Shown: positions 7,898-15,327 of the stretch, piece after piece
How positions within the stretch are numbered: position 1 is the stretch's first letter
Layout: each line of letters starts with the position of its first letter
Assembly (NCBI GenBank): GCA_002437585.1
Contig: DJQM01000012.1
Coordinates: 1 to 33,459, forward strand
Length of the DNA: 33,459 nt
DNA from: Clostridiales bacterium UBA6386
Lineage (GTDB): Bacteria > Bacillota > Clostridia > Oscillospirales > Oscillospiraceae
Reading direction: 5' to 3'
Position numbers and translations under genes: made by a program
Notes under the pieces: model-generated
The model's database searches: none
Seen by the model: only the letters and a program-made list of their open reading frames with translations
Told to the model about the DNA's origin: nothing

Positions 7898-8650
7898 TTA
7901 GCCGAACCGGCCGGTAATATAATCTTCTGTACGCTTGTCTCTGGGCTGAGAGAACATCTGCTCGGTTTCACCGTACTCCACCAGCTCACCGAGCAGGAAG
8001 AAGGCGGTCTGGTCGGAGATACGCACGGCCTGCTGCATATTGTGGGTGACGATGACGATGGTATACTTCTCCTTCAGCTCCGTAGCCAAGTCCTCGATCC
8101 GGGAGGTGGAAATGGGGTCAAGGGCGGAGGTGGGCTCGTCCATCAGCAGCACCGTCGGCTCCACCGCCAAAGCCCTGGCGATACACAGCCGCTGCTGCTG
8201 ACCGCCGGACATACCCAGGGCGTTCTTCTTCAGCCGATCCTTCACCTCGTCCCAGATGGCTGCGCCCCGAAGAGCCTTCTCCACAATCTCGTCCAGCTGC
8301 GCCCGGTTGCGGATACCGTGGGTCCGGGGGCCGTAGGCGATGTTGTCGTAAATGCTCATAGGGAAGGGGTTGGGCTTCTGGAAGACCATGCCGATCTCCT
8401 TGCGCAGGCTGTTGACCTCCGCGTCAAAAATATTCTGCCCCTTGTATTCCACCTGGCCGGTGATCCTCACCCCGGGAATCAGGTCGTTCATCCGGTTCAG
8501 GGTCTTCAGGAAGGTGGACTTGCCGCAGCCGGAAGGGCCAATGAGGGCGGTGATGGACTTTTCCGGAATGTCCAGCTGAATGTTATGCAATGCCTGGGTC
8601 TGACCGTACCAGAGATTCAGATCCCGGACGGTAATAATCGGTTTATTCAT
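7898..8650 (-). CDS. pstB: Phosphate ABC transporter ATP-binding protein PstB
   Basis: A 250-residue ABC ATPase that energises phosphate import with PstC/PstA. Walker A is GPSGCGKSTFLK (~37-48), the Q-loop is GMVFQKPNPFP, which is diagnostic of PstB, the signature is MSGGQQQRLCIARAL and Walker B is VLLMDEPTSALDP. The C-terminal stretch LLGELVEYGETEQMFSQPRD is also PstB-typical. Length is as expected. The start has AAAGGAG 6 nt upstream. It lies 11 nt after pstA. Confidence 0.97.
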   Translation of the reverse strand: MNKPIITVRDLNLWYGQTQALHNIQLDIPEKSITALIGPSGCGKSTFLKTLNRMNDLIPGVRITGQVEYKGQNIFDAEVNSLRKEIGMVFQKPNPFPMSIYDNIAYGPRTHGIRNRAQLDEIVEKALRGAAIWDEVKDRLKKNALGMSGGQQQRLCIARALAVEPTVLLMDEPTSALDPISTSRIEDLATELKEKYTIVIVTHNMQQAVRISDQTAFFLLGELVEYGETEQMFSQPRDKRTEDYITGRFG

Positions 8651-8661
8651 ATCTTTCTCCT

Positions 8662-9519
8662 TTATACCGCGTTCTTTTTCCGATAATGCTCAGTAACCGC
8701 GCTGGCGGACAGGTTGATGGCGAAGGCCAGCACCATCAGGATGGCGGCAATGCCGAAGGCCACGCCGAACTCGCCCTGCTCCTTGGCGTAGACATACAGG
8801 GCAACGGTCAGGGTAGCCCCCGCGCTGTGCAGCCCCTCGAAGAAGCCATACAGGGCATGGGCAAAGCCGGCGGTGAACAGCAGCGCCGCGGATTCGCCTA
8901 AGATTCGTCCCACAGACAGGATGCAGCCGGTGATGACGCCGTCCACACAGCCGGGCAGCACCACCGTGCGCACCACCCGCCATTTCCCCGCGCCCAGGCC
9001 GAAAGCCCCTTCCCGATAGGACTGGGGCACGGTTTTCAGGCTCTCCTGGGTGTTGCGCAGGATGGTGGGCAAATTCATAATCACCAGGGTCAGGGCACCT
9101 GCCATCAGGCTGGTACCCAGGGTATTGGAGAACATCAGCATACCGACCAGGCCGTAAATGATAGAGGGAATGCCGCTCAGAGCCTCGGCGGCATACTCAA
9201 TGACACCCACCAAGCGCCGGTTGGAGGCATACTCCGTCAGGTAAACCGCCGCCCCCACGCCCAGGGGCAGGACGACTGCCAGGCTGGCAATGACGATGTA
9301 AATGGTGTTCAGAATATCCGGCAGAATGCCGATCTTGCCGCTGAGGTAGCTGGGCTTGGTGCTGATGAACTCCCAGCTCAGGTTGGGGATGCCCTTCAAC
9401 AGAACGTAGCCCACAATGAAGATTGTCAGCAGTGCCGTCAGCCCGGCTGCCAGCCACATACCGATACGCACCAGCCAGATGTAGGTCTGACGCCTGGCAG
9501 GCATTTTCTCATTTTTCAT
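8662..9519 (-). CDS. pstA: Phosphate ABC transporter permease PstA
   Basis: A 285-residue permease with six predicted membrane helices. The first lies at ~18-42, and the cytoplasmic coupling loop carries EALSGIPSIIYGLVGMLMF and the EAA-like motif EGAFGLGAGKWRVVRTVVLP. It forms the channel with PstC. The ATG overlaps the pstC stop by 4 nt, indicating coupled translation, and GGGAGG is upstream. Length matches PstA (about 280-300). Confidence 0.95.
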   Translation of the reverse strand: MKNEKMPARRQTYIWLVRIGMWLAAGLTALLTIFIVGYVLLKGIPNLSWEFISTKPSYLSGKIGILPDILNTIYIVIASLAVVLPLGVGAAVYLTEYASNRRLVGVIEYAAEALSGIPSIIYGLVGMLMFSNTLGTSLMAGALTLVIMNLPTILRNTQESLKTVPQSYREGAFGLGAGKWRVVRTVVLPGCVDGVITGCILSVGRILGESAALLFTAGFAHALYGFFEGLHSAGATLTVALYVYAKEQGEFGVAFGIAAILMVLAFAINLSASAVTEHYRKKNAV

Positions 9520-10385
9520 TCCTTTTTACCTCCCTTCAGGAAGAAGTTCAGGATCGCGTTGATGAGCATAATGAACAGGAACAGCACCAGGGCGATGGAA
9601 AACAATGCCTGACGCTGCAGGCCGCTGGAATAGGACATCTCCGAGGCCACCGCCGTGGTCAAGAACCGGACGGACTGGAAAAGGCTCGGCATATTGGCGG
9701 CGTTGCCCGCCACCATCATGACAGCCATGGCCTCGCCGATGGCCCGCCCTACGCCCAGCACCACAGCGGCGGCAATGCCGCTTTTGGCGGCGGGGGCAGA
9801 GACCCGGAACCAGGTCTCCTCCGGCGTGGCGCCCAGAGCCAGGGAAGCGTCCTCATATTCCTTGGGCACCGCCTCCAGGGCGGTAACGGACATCTTAATA
9901 ATAGAAGGCAGAATCATGATCGCCAGCACGATGATGGCGGCAAGCAAACTGGCTCCGTCGGGGATATGGAACAGGTTCCGGATTCCGGGCACCAGCACCA
10001 TCATACCAACCAGGCCATAGACCACGGAGGGGATTCCCGCCAGCATGGATACCGCCTGACCCATCCACTCCCGCACGGCGGCAGGAGCCATTTTCGCCAG
10101 GTACATGGCAGTGAGAAAACCCACGGGCACACCCAGAAGGATTGCCCCGGCGGTGCCGTAGACGCTGGTTAAAATAAAGGGAAGAATGCCGAATTTCGGT
10201 TCTGCCGCGGTAGAGGCCCAGGTTTCCCCGAAGAGGAAGTTCCCAAGGCCGATCTGTCGGATGGCAGGAATGCCGGAAATCACAAGATACCCGGTGATGA
10301 GCAGCACGCAGGCCACTGTCACCAATCCCAGCAGCAGGAATATTCCGTGAACCACTGCTTCCAGCAGGTTATTTTTGACTTTCAT
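9516..10385 (-). CDS. pstC: Phosphate ABC transporter permease PstC
   Basis: A 289-residue permease partner of PstA with six hydrophobic segments. Typical PstC motifs are present: LAGIPSVVYGLVGMMVLVP, then the coupling motif EDASLALGATPEETWFRV, followed by GVGRAIGEAMAVMMVAGN. AAGGAAC precedes the ATG by about 6 nt. Unlike the usual tight pstS-pstC arrangement, about 440 nt of repeats plus a terminator separate pstS from this gene. It has its own Pho-box-like promoter at 10422-10465. Confidence 0.95.
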   Translation of the reverse strand: MKVKNNLLEAVVHGIFLLLGLVTVACVLLITGYLVISGIPAIRQIGLGNFLFGETWASTAAEPKFGILPFILTSVYGTAGAILLGVPVGFLTAMYLAKMAPAAVREWMGQAVSMLAGIPSVVYGLVGMMVLVPGIRNLFHIPDGASLLAAIIVLAIMILPSIIKMSVTALEAVPKEYEDASLALGATPEETWFRVSAPAAKSGIAAAVVLGVGRAIGEAMAVMMVAGNAANMPSLFQSVRFLTTAVASEMSYSSGLQRQALFSIALVLFLFIMLINAILNFFLKGGKKE

Positions 10386-10421
10386 ACACTGTTCCTTTCC
10401 TAATACTGATTTTACGGTTTT

Positions 10422-10465
10422 ATTGTAGTTTTGGAATGTAAAGTGAGAAATCCGTCGATTGTAAA
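10422..10465 (-). promoter_or_regulatory. Pho-box-like promoter of pstC-pstA-pstB-phoU
   Basis: Read on minus, two TTTACA hexamers (10460-10465 and 10437-10442) are separated by 17 nt. Nine nt later comes a -10-like TACAAT (10422-10427), about 40 nt before the pstC start. The pstS upstream region has the same geometry. Firmicute PhoP sites are direct TTTACA/TTAACA repeats, which supports control by a PhoP-type regulator. Confidence 0.65.
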
Positions 10466-10514
10466 GTTTGCGTCAAGTCGCTCTTTGGATTTCTGAGTGC
10501 TCCCGCAAAACTGT

Positions 10515-10552
10515 GTCGTTGCGAACCAGCGCGCACGCTGGTGTGGCAATCC
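10515..10552. repeat. 38-bp dispersed palindrome, copy 1
   Basis: An imperfect palindrome TTGCGAACCAGC...GCTGGTGTGGCAA with core CCAGC/GCTGG. Related copies occur in opposite orientation at 10685-10722 and in the same orientation at 27530-27567. The 10553-10684 interval between the first two holds further hairpins (GGTCGATG...CATCGACC, GTCTCGCGC...GTGAGACGC and CCTTCCCC...GGGGAAGG) and no gene. Confidence 0.75.
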
Positions 10553-10684
10553 CCCGGTCATTCCAAAAACCTTCATAAGAATCAGTAGGGGTCGATGCCC
10601 ACATCGACCCAAAGTGCCCTCATCCGTCTCGCGCTTGCGTGAGACGCGCGAGCCACCTTCCCCGCGGGGGAAGGCAGGGGTTAC

Positions 10685-10722
10685 GGATTGCCACACCAGT
10701 CTGCGGACTGGTTCGCAATGAC
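10685..10722. repeat. 38-bp dispersed palindrome, copy 2 (inverted)
   Basis: The same palindrome as 10515-10552 in reverse orientation (GGATTGCC...CCAGTCTGCGGACTGG...GCAATGAC). A decayed fragment (GATTCGCAATGACAT) follows at about 10745. Compensated stem changes (CCAGC/GCTGG versus CCAGT/ACTGG) show that the hairpin is kept. Confidence 0.75.
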
Positions 10723-10787
10723 ATCTTCTATTTCGGTACGCACTGATTCGCAATGACATGCTTCTAACGATACCGCTCCATAAACAG

Positions 10788-10817
10788 AAAACACCCCCTC
10801 GGGTGAGGGGGTGCTTT
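10788..10817 (-). terminator. Terminator of pstS
   Basis: A 9-bp stem (CACCCCCTC at 10792-10800, GAGGGGGTG at 10805-10813) has a 4-nt loop. On minus a TTTT tract follows directly, 9 nt past the pstS stop. It should make pstS largely monocistronic and separate it from pstC. Confidence 0.85.
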
Positions 10818-10825
10818 CTCATTGT

Positions 10826-11725
10826 TCAGCCGTTGGCGGGAACCGCGCCGGAGGCGGTGATGATCTCGCTGGCATCGGCAGAGGTGACGTAGTCGAAGAA
10901 GGCCTGAGCCACATCACTCAGCTTCTCACCGGTCTTGGTGGCCAGCACGAAGGGACGCTGGATGGTGTAGGTGCCGTCCTTAACGGTGTCCTCAGAAGGA
11001 GTGACGCCGTCCACCTTCAGAGCCTTGACGGTGTCCTTGACGGAAGCCAGGGAAGCATAGCCGATGGCATCGGGGTTCTGAGCAACGGTGGTGATCACGT
11101 CGCCGGTGGAGCTCAGCTCCTGACGGTACTGGCACTTGTCAACCACATCCACGATTTCCTCAAAGCCGCCCCGGGTGCCGGAGCCGGCCTCACGGCCGAT
11201 CAGGACGATCTGGCTGTCATTGCCGCCAACCTCAGACCAGTTGGTAATCTTGCCGGTGTAAATGTCGGCGATCTGCGCCAGGGTCAGATCCTCCACAGGG
11301 TTGGCGGGGTTGACGATCATGGCGATGCCGTCGTAGGCAAGAACGGTCTCGGTCAGGCCGGCTTCCTTCTCGGCGTCCTTCAGAGCGCGGGAGGACAGGC
11401 CGATGTCACAACGACCTTCCTGGACAGCCTGGATGCCGGAGCCGGAGCCGGTGGGGTTGTAGGTAAAGGTGGTTCCGGGATTGGCTTCCATGAAAGCCTC
11501 GCCCAGGGCGCCGATGACCTTCTCCATGGAGGTGGAGCCGTCGGTGGAAACGGTGCCGGAGAGCTTCTCGGCAGCGGGTGCTGCAGTGGTCGCGGGAGCA
11601 GCGGTGGCAGCGGGAGCAGCAGAAGCAGCAGGAGCAGTGGTAGCGGCAGGTGCGGCGGTCTGACCGCAGGCGGCCAGGCTCAGAGCCAGAACCAGGCACA
11701 GGGCAATACTCATAATACGTTTCAT
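10826..11725 (-). CDS. pstS: Phosphate-binding lipoprotein PstS
   Basis: A 299-residue periplasmic-type phosphate receptor anchored as a lipoprotein. The signal peptide ends in the lipobox LAAC with Cys20, followed by an Ala/Pro/Thr-rich linker (~21-55). The binding domain shows the PstS signatures STDGSTSMEKVIGALGEAF and, later, GREAGSGTRGGFEEIV; the Ser/Thr/Arg of these loops hydrogen-bond phosphate. The mature part aligns with the usual length. The ATG has AAGGAG upstream, at a rather long spacing of about 11 nt. It is separately terminated, consistent with higher expression than the permease genes. Confidence 0.95.
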   Translation of the reverse strand: MKRIMSIALCLVLALSLAACGQTAAPAATTAPAASAAPAATAAPATTAAPAAEKLSGTVSTDGSTSMEKVIGALGEAFMEANPGTTFTYNPTGSGSGIQAVQEGRCDIGLSSRALKDAEKEAGLTETVLAYDGIAMIVNPANPVEDLTLAQIADIYTGKITNWSEVGGNDSQIVLIGREAGSGTRGGFEEIVDVVDKCQYRQELSSTGDVITTVAQNPDAIGYASLASVKDTVKALKVDGVTPSEDTVKDGTYTIQRPFVLATKTGEKLSDVAQAFFDYVTSADASEIITASGAVPANG

Positions 11726-11782
11726 TTTCTTTCATTCTCCTTATCTAATTCATTCATTTCGGACTTTCATCCTACGGTGCAT

Positions 11783-11826
11783 ATCCTATTCCTCCTGTGT
11801 AAAATCCAAAAGTCAGGAATTGTAAA
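11783..11826 (-). promoter_or_regulatory. Pho-box-like promoter of pstS
   Basis: Read on minus, TTTACA (11821-11826), a 17-nt spacer, TTTACA (11798-11803), then 9 nt and a -10-like TAGGAT (11783-11788). The T-rich middle of the spacer may be a degenerate third half-site at 11-nt phase. The geometry equals that ahead of pstC. Confidence 0.65.
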
Positions 11827-11868
11827 GCCTCTGAAAAATCTTCGGGGAAATCTTCAAGAAAACTTAAT

Positions 11869-11897
11869 TTGTCATACGAGCCATTTCATGGTATGAT
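11869..11897 (+). promoter_or_regulatory. Promoter of the orphan lipoprotein gene
   Basis: -35 TTGTCA (11869-11874), an exact 17-nt spacer ending in TGG, and -10 TATGAT (11892-11897). The start codon lies 28 nt downstream. Confidence 0.8.
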
Positions 11898-11925
11898 GGT
11901 ATGGCAAAACAAGGAGGTAAGACGT

Positions 11926-12588
11926 ATGAAGAAACTGATTTTTCTTTTCAGCCTTTGCCTGCTGCTGGCAGGCTGTACCGTAAAGAACGAGTCTGTGACC
12001 CTGCCCGCGCCGGAGCCCGCCACCAAGCCCGTGGCTCAGACCAACTGGATCCAGCCCCTGCCCACTTCCCTTGACCTGGAAAATCTGGGCAGCTGCACCC
12101 TGTCCGTATCTCTGGCGGAAGGGGACGTGTATACCGACGGAGCAGGCGTTACCCGGATGAAACTCAACGTATATACCTATGACGTCTACGGTGCGGCGGA
12201 CATTGCCGCCCTGCGCACAGGCGACACCATTACCATTGACGCAGAGGATGTGGTGGTCAAGGAGCTGCATGTAGATGAATACGGCATCGTGGACATCAAC
12301 GGCGGCCTGGACGGCGGCGGCTACAGCCTGGCTACCTACGACGACGACACCTACTGTCGGCTGCTGGAAAACGGCTCCAAGGACTTTTATGAGGTCGGCA
12401 GCGTTACCGTGCCGGTGGATGAAGGTCTCGTTTACACCGATATGTCCCAGCCGGACAAGGAGCCTGCGGTCTATACCGTCTCCGATCTTCTGTCCGGCAA
12501 AGTGGAATACAGCTTCTATCCCCAGAATACCACCGTCCGGCTGGAGGATGGCCGGGCCGTGGAGATGACCCGGGTGTTTGTGCCCTGA
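11926..12588 (+). CDS. Putative lipoprotein of unknown function
   Basis: A 220-residue secreted lipoprotein. The signal peptide MKKLIFLFSLCLLLAGC ends in a lipobox with Cys17. A Pro-rich linker follows (~22-40). The rest is a soluble, acidic (Asp/Glu-rich) domain with many Val/Thr/Tyr strands and a repeated segment type: EGDVYTDGAGVTRM near the start and EGLVYTDMSQPDKE near the end. No family is recognised. The ATG at 11926 is chosen over an upstream in-frame one because AAGGAGG lies at 11911-11917 and the earlier ATG overlaps the promoter. Divergent from pstS, single gene, terminated at 12593-12618. Confidence 0.85.
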   Translation: MKKLIFLFSLCLLLAGCTVKNESVTLPAPEPATKPVAQTNWIQPLPTSLDLENLGSCTLSVSLAEGDVYTDGAGVTRMKLNVYTYDVYGAADIAALRTGDTITIDAEDVVVKELHVDEYGIVDINGGLDGGGYSLATYDDDTYCRLLENGSKDFYEVGSVTVPVDEGLVYTDMSQPDKEPAVYTVSDLLSGKVEYSFYPQNTTVRLEDGRAVEMTRVFVP

Positions 12589-12592
12589 AAAT

Positions 12593-12618
12593 GGCTCCCT
12601 TGTTCTGCAAGGGGAGCC
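12593..12618 (+). terminator. Probable terminator of the orphan lipoprotein gene
   Basis: A stem GGCTCCCTTG (12593-12602) with CAAGGGGAGCC (12608-12618), with one bulge, begins 4 nt after the stop. The T-tract is weak (TTTGCATT). Confidence 0.6.
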
Positions 12619-12642
12619 TTTGCATTGCGCCTGGAAAAAGAA

Positions 12643-12686
12643 CAGCCAAACCCCGTTGCTTCCATAGAAGCAACGGGGTTTGGCTG
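12643..12686. terminator. Perfect 20-bp hairpin between lipoprotein gene and dlt-like operon
   Basis: The arms at 12643-12662 and 12667-12686 are exactly complementary over 20 bp with a CATA loop. The run after it (CATTTCC) is only modestly T-rich. It most likely insulates the dlt-like promoter 40 bp downstream from read-through. Its length and perfection are greater than a terminator needs. Confidence 0.6.
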
Positions 12687-12726
12687 CATTTCCGCTTTTC
12701 GGGCATCTATCCGGCAAAAATAGCCC

Positions 12727-12755
12727 TTGCTAACCCCTATTCCCCGTGGTATAAT
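12727..12755 (+). promoter_or_regulatory. Promoter of the dlt-like operon
   Basis: -35 TTGCTA (12727-12732), an exact 17-nt spacer and -10 TATAAT (12750-12755) with an extended TGG. The predicted transcript start falls at the left end of the inverted-repeat element at 12763-12824, giving a leader of about 130 nt. Confidence 0.85.
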
Positions 12756-12762
12756 GAGCCGG

Positions 12763-12824
12763 GGCAATACCGCACGATTTGACAAGAAGGCTGAGGCTCG
12801 TAGGCACAATTGTGCGGTGTTGCC
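12763..12824. repeat. 62-bp internally deleted copy of the leader inverted-repeat element
   Basis: Terminal inverted repeats GGCAATACCGCACGATT (12763-12779) and AATTGTGCGGTGTTGCC (12808-12824) match the ends of the 4994-5156 element. The centre retains GAAGGCTGAGGCTCG but lacks about 100 bp. Both copies lie between a TATAAT promoter and the first gene of a membrane-related unit. Confidence 0.7.
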
Positions 12825-12890
12825 TTAGATATTCTGGAAAAGTGTGTTTTTCAGAAGGATCGGCAAGAAAGCAAGGAGGAACCCGTCGGA

Positions 12891-14405
12891 ATGATTAAAA
12901 ACATCACAGATTATCTGGAAATTACAGAAAAGAAGTTTGGAAGCAAGGTTGCCTATACCGATGAGGTTCAGGAAATTACCTTCTCCCAATTAAAGGCCGC
13001 CGCACTGCGGATCGCCAGCGGTCTGCTGGATCGCGTGGGCATCGGCACGCCGGTGCTGGTGTACATGAATAAGAGCGTGGAGGTCATCGAGGCCTTCCTG
13101 GGCGTTGCGTACACCGGCGGCTTCTATGTGCCCATCGACATCCAGATGCCCTATGAGCGGGTGAAGCTGATCATCGACACCCTGGGAGCCAAGTGCCTGC
13201 TGACCCGCCGGTGCGACGAGCTGCCGGAGGAAGTTCAGCGGGAGTGCAATGTATGTTACATAGAGGATTTTCTGGCGAACGACACCGTCCGCACCCAGGA
13301 AATCCAGGCGCGGCAGCGTCGCTCCATCGACGCAGACCCGGTTTATGCCATCTTCACCTCCGGCTCCACCGGGGTGCCAAAGGGCGTGCTGGTCAGCCAT
13401 CGCTCCGTCATCAACTTCACCGAGTGGTGGTGCGAGACCTTCGCATTCGGCGAAAACGAGGTCTTCGCCAACCAGACTCCCTTCTACTTTGACGCTTCCG
13501 TCAAGGACATCTACGCCACATTGCGCTGCGGCGCCACCATGCACATCGTGCCACGGAAGCTGTTCTCCCTGCCCAAGAAGCTGGTGCAGTTCCTCATCGA
13601 CAAAAAAATCACCTGCATTGACTGGGTGCCCTCCGCCCTGTGCATGATCGTCAACTTCCGGGCTCTGGACAAGGAGAAGCCGGAAACCCTGAAAAAGGTC
13701 ATGTTCCTGGGTGAAGTCATGCCCACCAAGCAGTTCAACATGTGGCGTAGAGCCATGCCCCAGGTGAAGTTTGCCAACCTCTACGGCCCCACCGAGGCCA
13801 CCGGCGACTGCACCTACTATAAAATCGAGCGGGAATTCGCGGACACCGAGCCGATCCCCATCGGCTATGCCTGCAACAACACGGAAGTCCTGCTGCTGGA
13901 CGGGGATCGCTTGGTGACGGAGCCGGAGACCGTAGGCGAGATCTGCGTCCGGGGCTGCTCCCTGGCTCACGGCTACTTCAATAACCCGGAGAAAACCCGG
14001 GAGGCCTTCGTCCGCAACCCCTTGCAGCCCAACTACTATGAGCGGATCTACCGCACCGGCGACCTGGCCAAGTATAATGAATACGGCGAGATCGTCTTCC
14101 TGGCCCGGAAGGATTCCCAGATCAAGCACATGGGCCACCGGATCGAGCTGGGTGAAATCGAGACCGCCCTGGGTGCCGTCCCCGGCGTGCGCAGAGGCTG
14201 CTGCCTGTATGAGCATAAAACCCAGAAGATTGTAGCCATTTACGAGGGCGACCTGGAGCCGAAAAATCTTACCGAGCAGCTGAAGGAGAAGCTCCCCGGC
14301 TACATGCTCCCCAACCGGTATGAGGTTCTGGCGCAAATGCCCATCAATCTCAACGGAAAAATCGACAGAACGCTGCTGAAGCGGCAGTATATTAAGGAGA
14401 ATTGA
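12891..14405 (+). CDS. DltA-like amino acid adenylation enzyme
   Basis: A 504-residue stand-alone ANL-family adenylation enzyme, the same length as DltA. It should activate a small acid as the acyl-AMP and load it onto the carrier encoded next. Core motifs: P-loop FTSGSTGVPKG (155-165), YGPTEAT (298-304), RTGD (388-391), HRIELGEIE and the catalytic Lys490 in NLNGKIDRTLLKR. In DltA the segment before YGPTEAT reads FCGE, where the Cys shapes the D-Ala pocket; here it is FLGE (Leu273). The segment after it is GDCTYY rather than the DltA-like AVAVT type. The substrate may therefore differ from D-Ala. The ATG at 12891 is chosen for AAGGAGG at 12873-12879; an earlier in-frame ATG lies inside the repeat element. 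First gene of a six-gene operon. Confidence 0.85.
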   Translation: MIKNITDYLEITEKKFGSKVAYTDEVQEITFSQLKAAALRIASGLLDRVGIGTPVLVYMNKSVEVIEAFLGVAYTGGFYVPIDIQMPYERVKLIIDTLGAKCLLTRRCDELPEEVQRECNVCYIEDFLANDTVRTQEIQARQRRSIDADPVYAIFTSGSTGVPKGVLVSHRSVINFTEWWCETFAFGENEVFANQTPFYFDASVKDIYATLRCGATMHIVPRKLFSLPKKLVQFLIDKKITCIDWVPSALCMIVNFRALDKEKPETLKKVMFLGEVMPTKQFNMWRRAMPQVKFANLYGPTEATGDCTYYKIEREFADTEPIPIGYACNNTEVLLLDGDRLVTEPETVGEICVRGCSLAHGYFNNPEKTREAFVRNPLQPNYYERIYRTGDLAKYNEYGEIVFLARKDSQIKHMGHRIELGEIETALGAVPGVRRGCCLYEHKTQKIVAIYEGDLEPKNLTEQLKEKLPGYMLPNRYEVLAQMPINLNGKIDRTLLKRQYIKEN

Positions 14406-14406
14406 C

Positions 14407-14640
14407 ATGAAAGAAAAAGTGTTGGAAGTACTGGAGTCCATCCGCCCCGACGTGGACTTCCAGAAGGAGCGGCATCTCATTGACGACGAAATTCTGGAGT
14501 CCTTCGACGTAATTCAGATCGTCACCACCCTGATGGACGAGTTCGACATCTACATCGACGCCGACGATATTGAGCCGGAGAACCTGAACAGTCTGGACGC
14601 CATCTGTGAGCTGGTGGAGCGGAAAAAGGCCGAGGCCTGA
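14407..14640 (+). CDS. DltC-like acyl/aminoacyl carrier protein
   Basis: A 77-residue acidic four-helix carrier protein. Ser32 in DDEILESFDVIQIV is the expected 4'-phosphopantetheine attachment site; ESF replaces the common DSL/DSM. The following helix (IVTTLMDEFDIYIDADDIEP) matches DltC-like carriers. It starts 1 nt after the adenylation gene stop and its own stop abuts the next ATG, so it is tightly coupled. It presumably carries the activated acid to the membrane acyltransferase encoded two genes downstream, as DltC does for DltB. No dedicated phosphopantetheinyl transferase is in the window. Confidence 0.9.
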   Translation: MKEKVLEVLESIRPDVDFQKERHLIDDEILESFDVIQIVTTLMDEFDIYIDADDIEPENLNSLDAICELVERKKAEA

Positions 14641-15327
14641 ATGGAAGCCCCTGCCTTTTCGGACGGAAGCGTCCGCATCCAGATCTTTCCGGGAGAGCTG
14701 ATCGACGAGCGGATGTATCTGGTTCCTGCGGATCAGGAGCCGGTGGTCATCGACCCCCACGTCGATGACGGGCTGCTGCCTTATCTGGAAAACGCCCGAC
14801 TGGTGCATGTGTTCCTGACCCATGCGCACTACGACCACATTTCCGGGGTCAACTGGCTCCGGGAGCATGTCCCCTGCCGGGTCTACGCCTCGGAAAGCTG
14901 CGCCGCCGCGGTGGAAAGCCCCCGCAACACCGCCCATTTTCCCCTGCTCTTCATCGGCGACCGGGAAAAATACGACGATGTAAAAAACGCGCTGTCCCTG
15001 CCCTACGTCTGTCAGGCCGACGCGCGGCTGGGGGCTTCTCCCGCGTCTCCCCTCCCGGGCGGCGACTGGCTTGCCTGGGGTACACCTGGGCATTCCCCCG
15101 GGGGAATGTCCTATCTGTACCGGGGAAAATATCTTTTCTCCGGGGACAGCCTTCTGGGCAACGGCATGGAGCTCAAATCCATCGGTGCCAGTCAAAAGGC
15201 TCTGGCCGGGACTCTGGAAAGCTATCAAACGCTTTCCGGGAAGATCCTGCTCTTCCCCGGCCACGGCGACCCGGGGTTTCTTACTGACTACCTATCAAAA
15301 GCGAGGAAGTATTATCCATGGATCTGA
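14641..15327 (+). CDS. Metallo-beta-lactamase-fold hydrolase within the dlt-like operon
   Basis: A 228-residue soluble MBL-fold protein with the complete metal site: THAHYDH (His61, His63, Asp65, His66), His151 in GTPGHSPGG, Asp169 in FSGDS and His208 in FPGHGD. This points to an active glyoxalase-II-like hydrolase with two metals. Stand-alone MBL proteins next to carrier proteins often act as thioesterases. By position, this one could remove wrongly loaded groups from the carrier or release the product. It starts directly at the carrier stop and overlaps the MBOAT gene by 10 nt. It is not part of canonical dlt operons. Substrate unknown. Confidence 0.85.
   Translation: MEAPAFSDGSVRIQIFPGELIDERMYLVPADQEPVVIDPHVDDGLLPYLENARLVHVFLTHAHYDHISGVNWLREHVPCRVYASESCAAAVESPRNTAHFPLLFIGDREKYDDVKNALSLPYVCQADARLGASPASPLPGGDWLAWGTPGHSPGGMSYLYRGKYLFSGDSLLGNGMELKSIGASQKALAGTLESYQTLSGKILLFPGHGDPGFLTDYLSKARKYYPWI

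Noticed and set aside
10515..10722. CRISPR array at the palindromic repeats between pstS and pstC
   Set aside because: Only two copies in opposite orientation with a single 132-bp interval, no regular spacers and no cas genes.
10412..10822. 136-codon frame on minus between pstS and pstC
   Set aside because: It consists almost entirely of the palindromic repeats and the pstS terminator and contains the pstC promoter; no ribosome site.
12990..14480. 496-codon open frame on minus opposite the adenylation gene
   Set aside because: Shadow of a GC-rich coding region; the plus-strand protein has complete family motifs and the minus translation has none.
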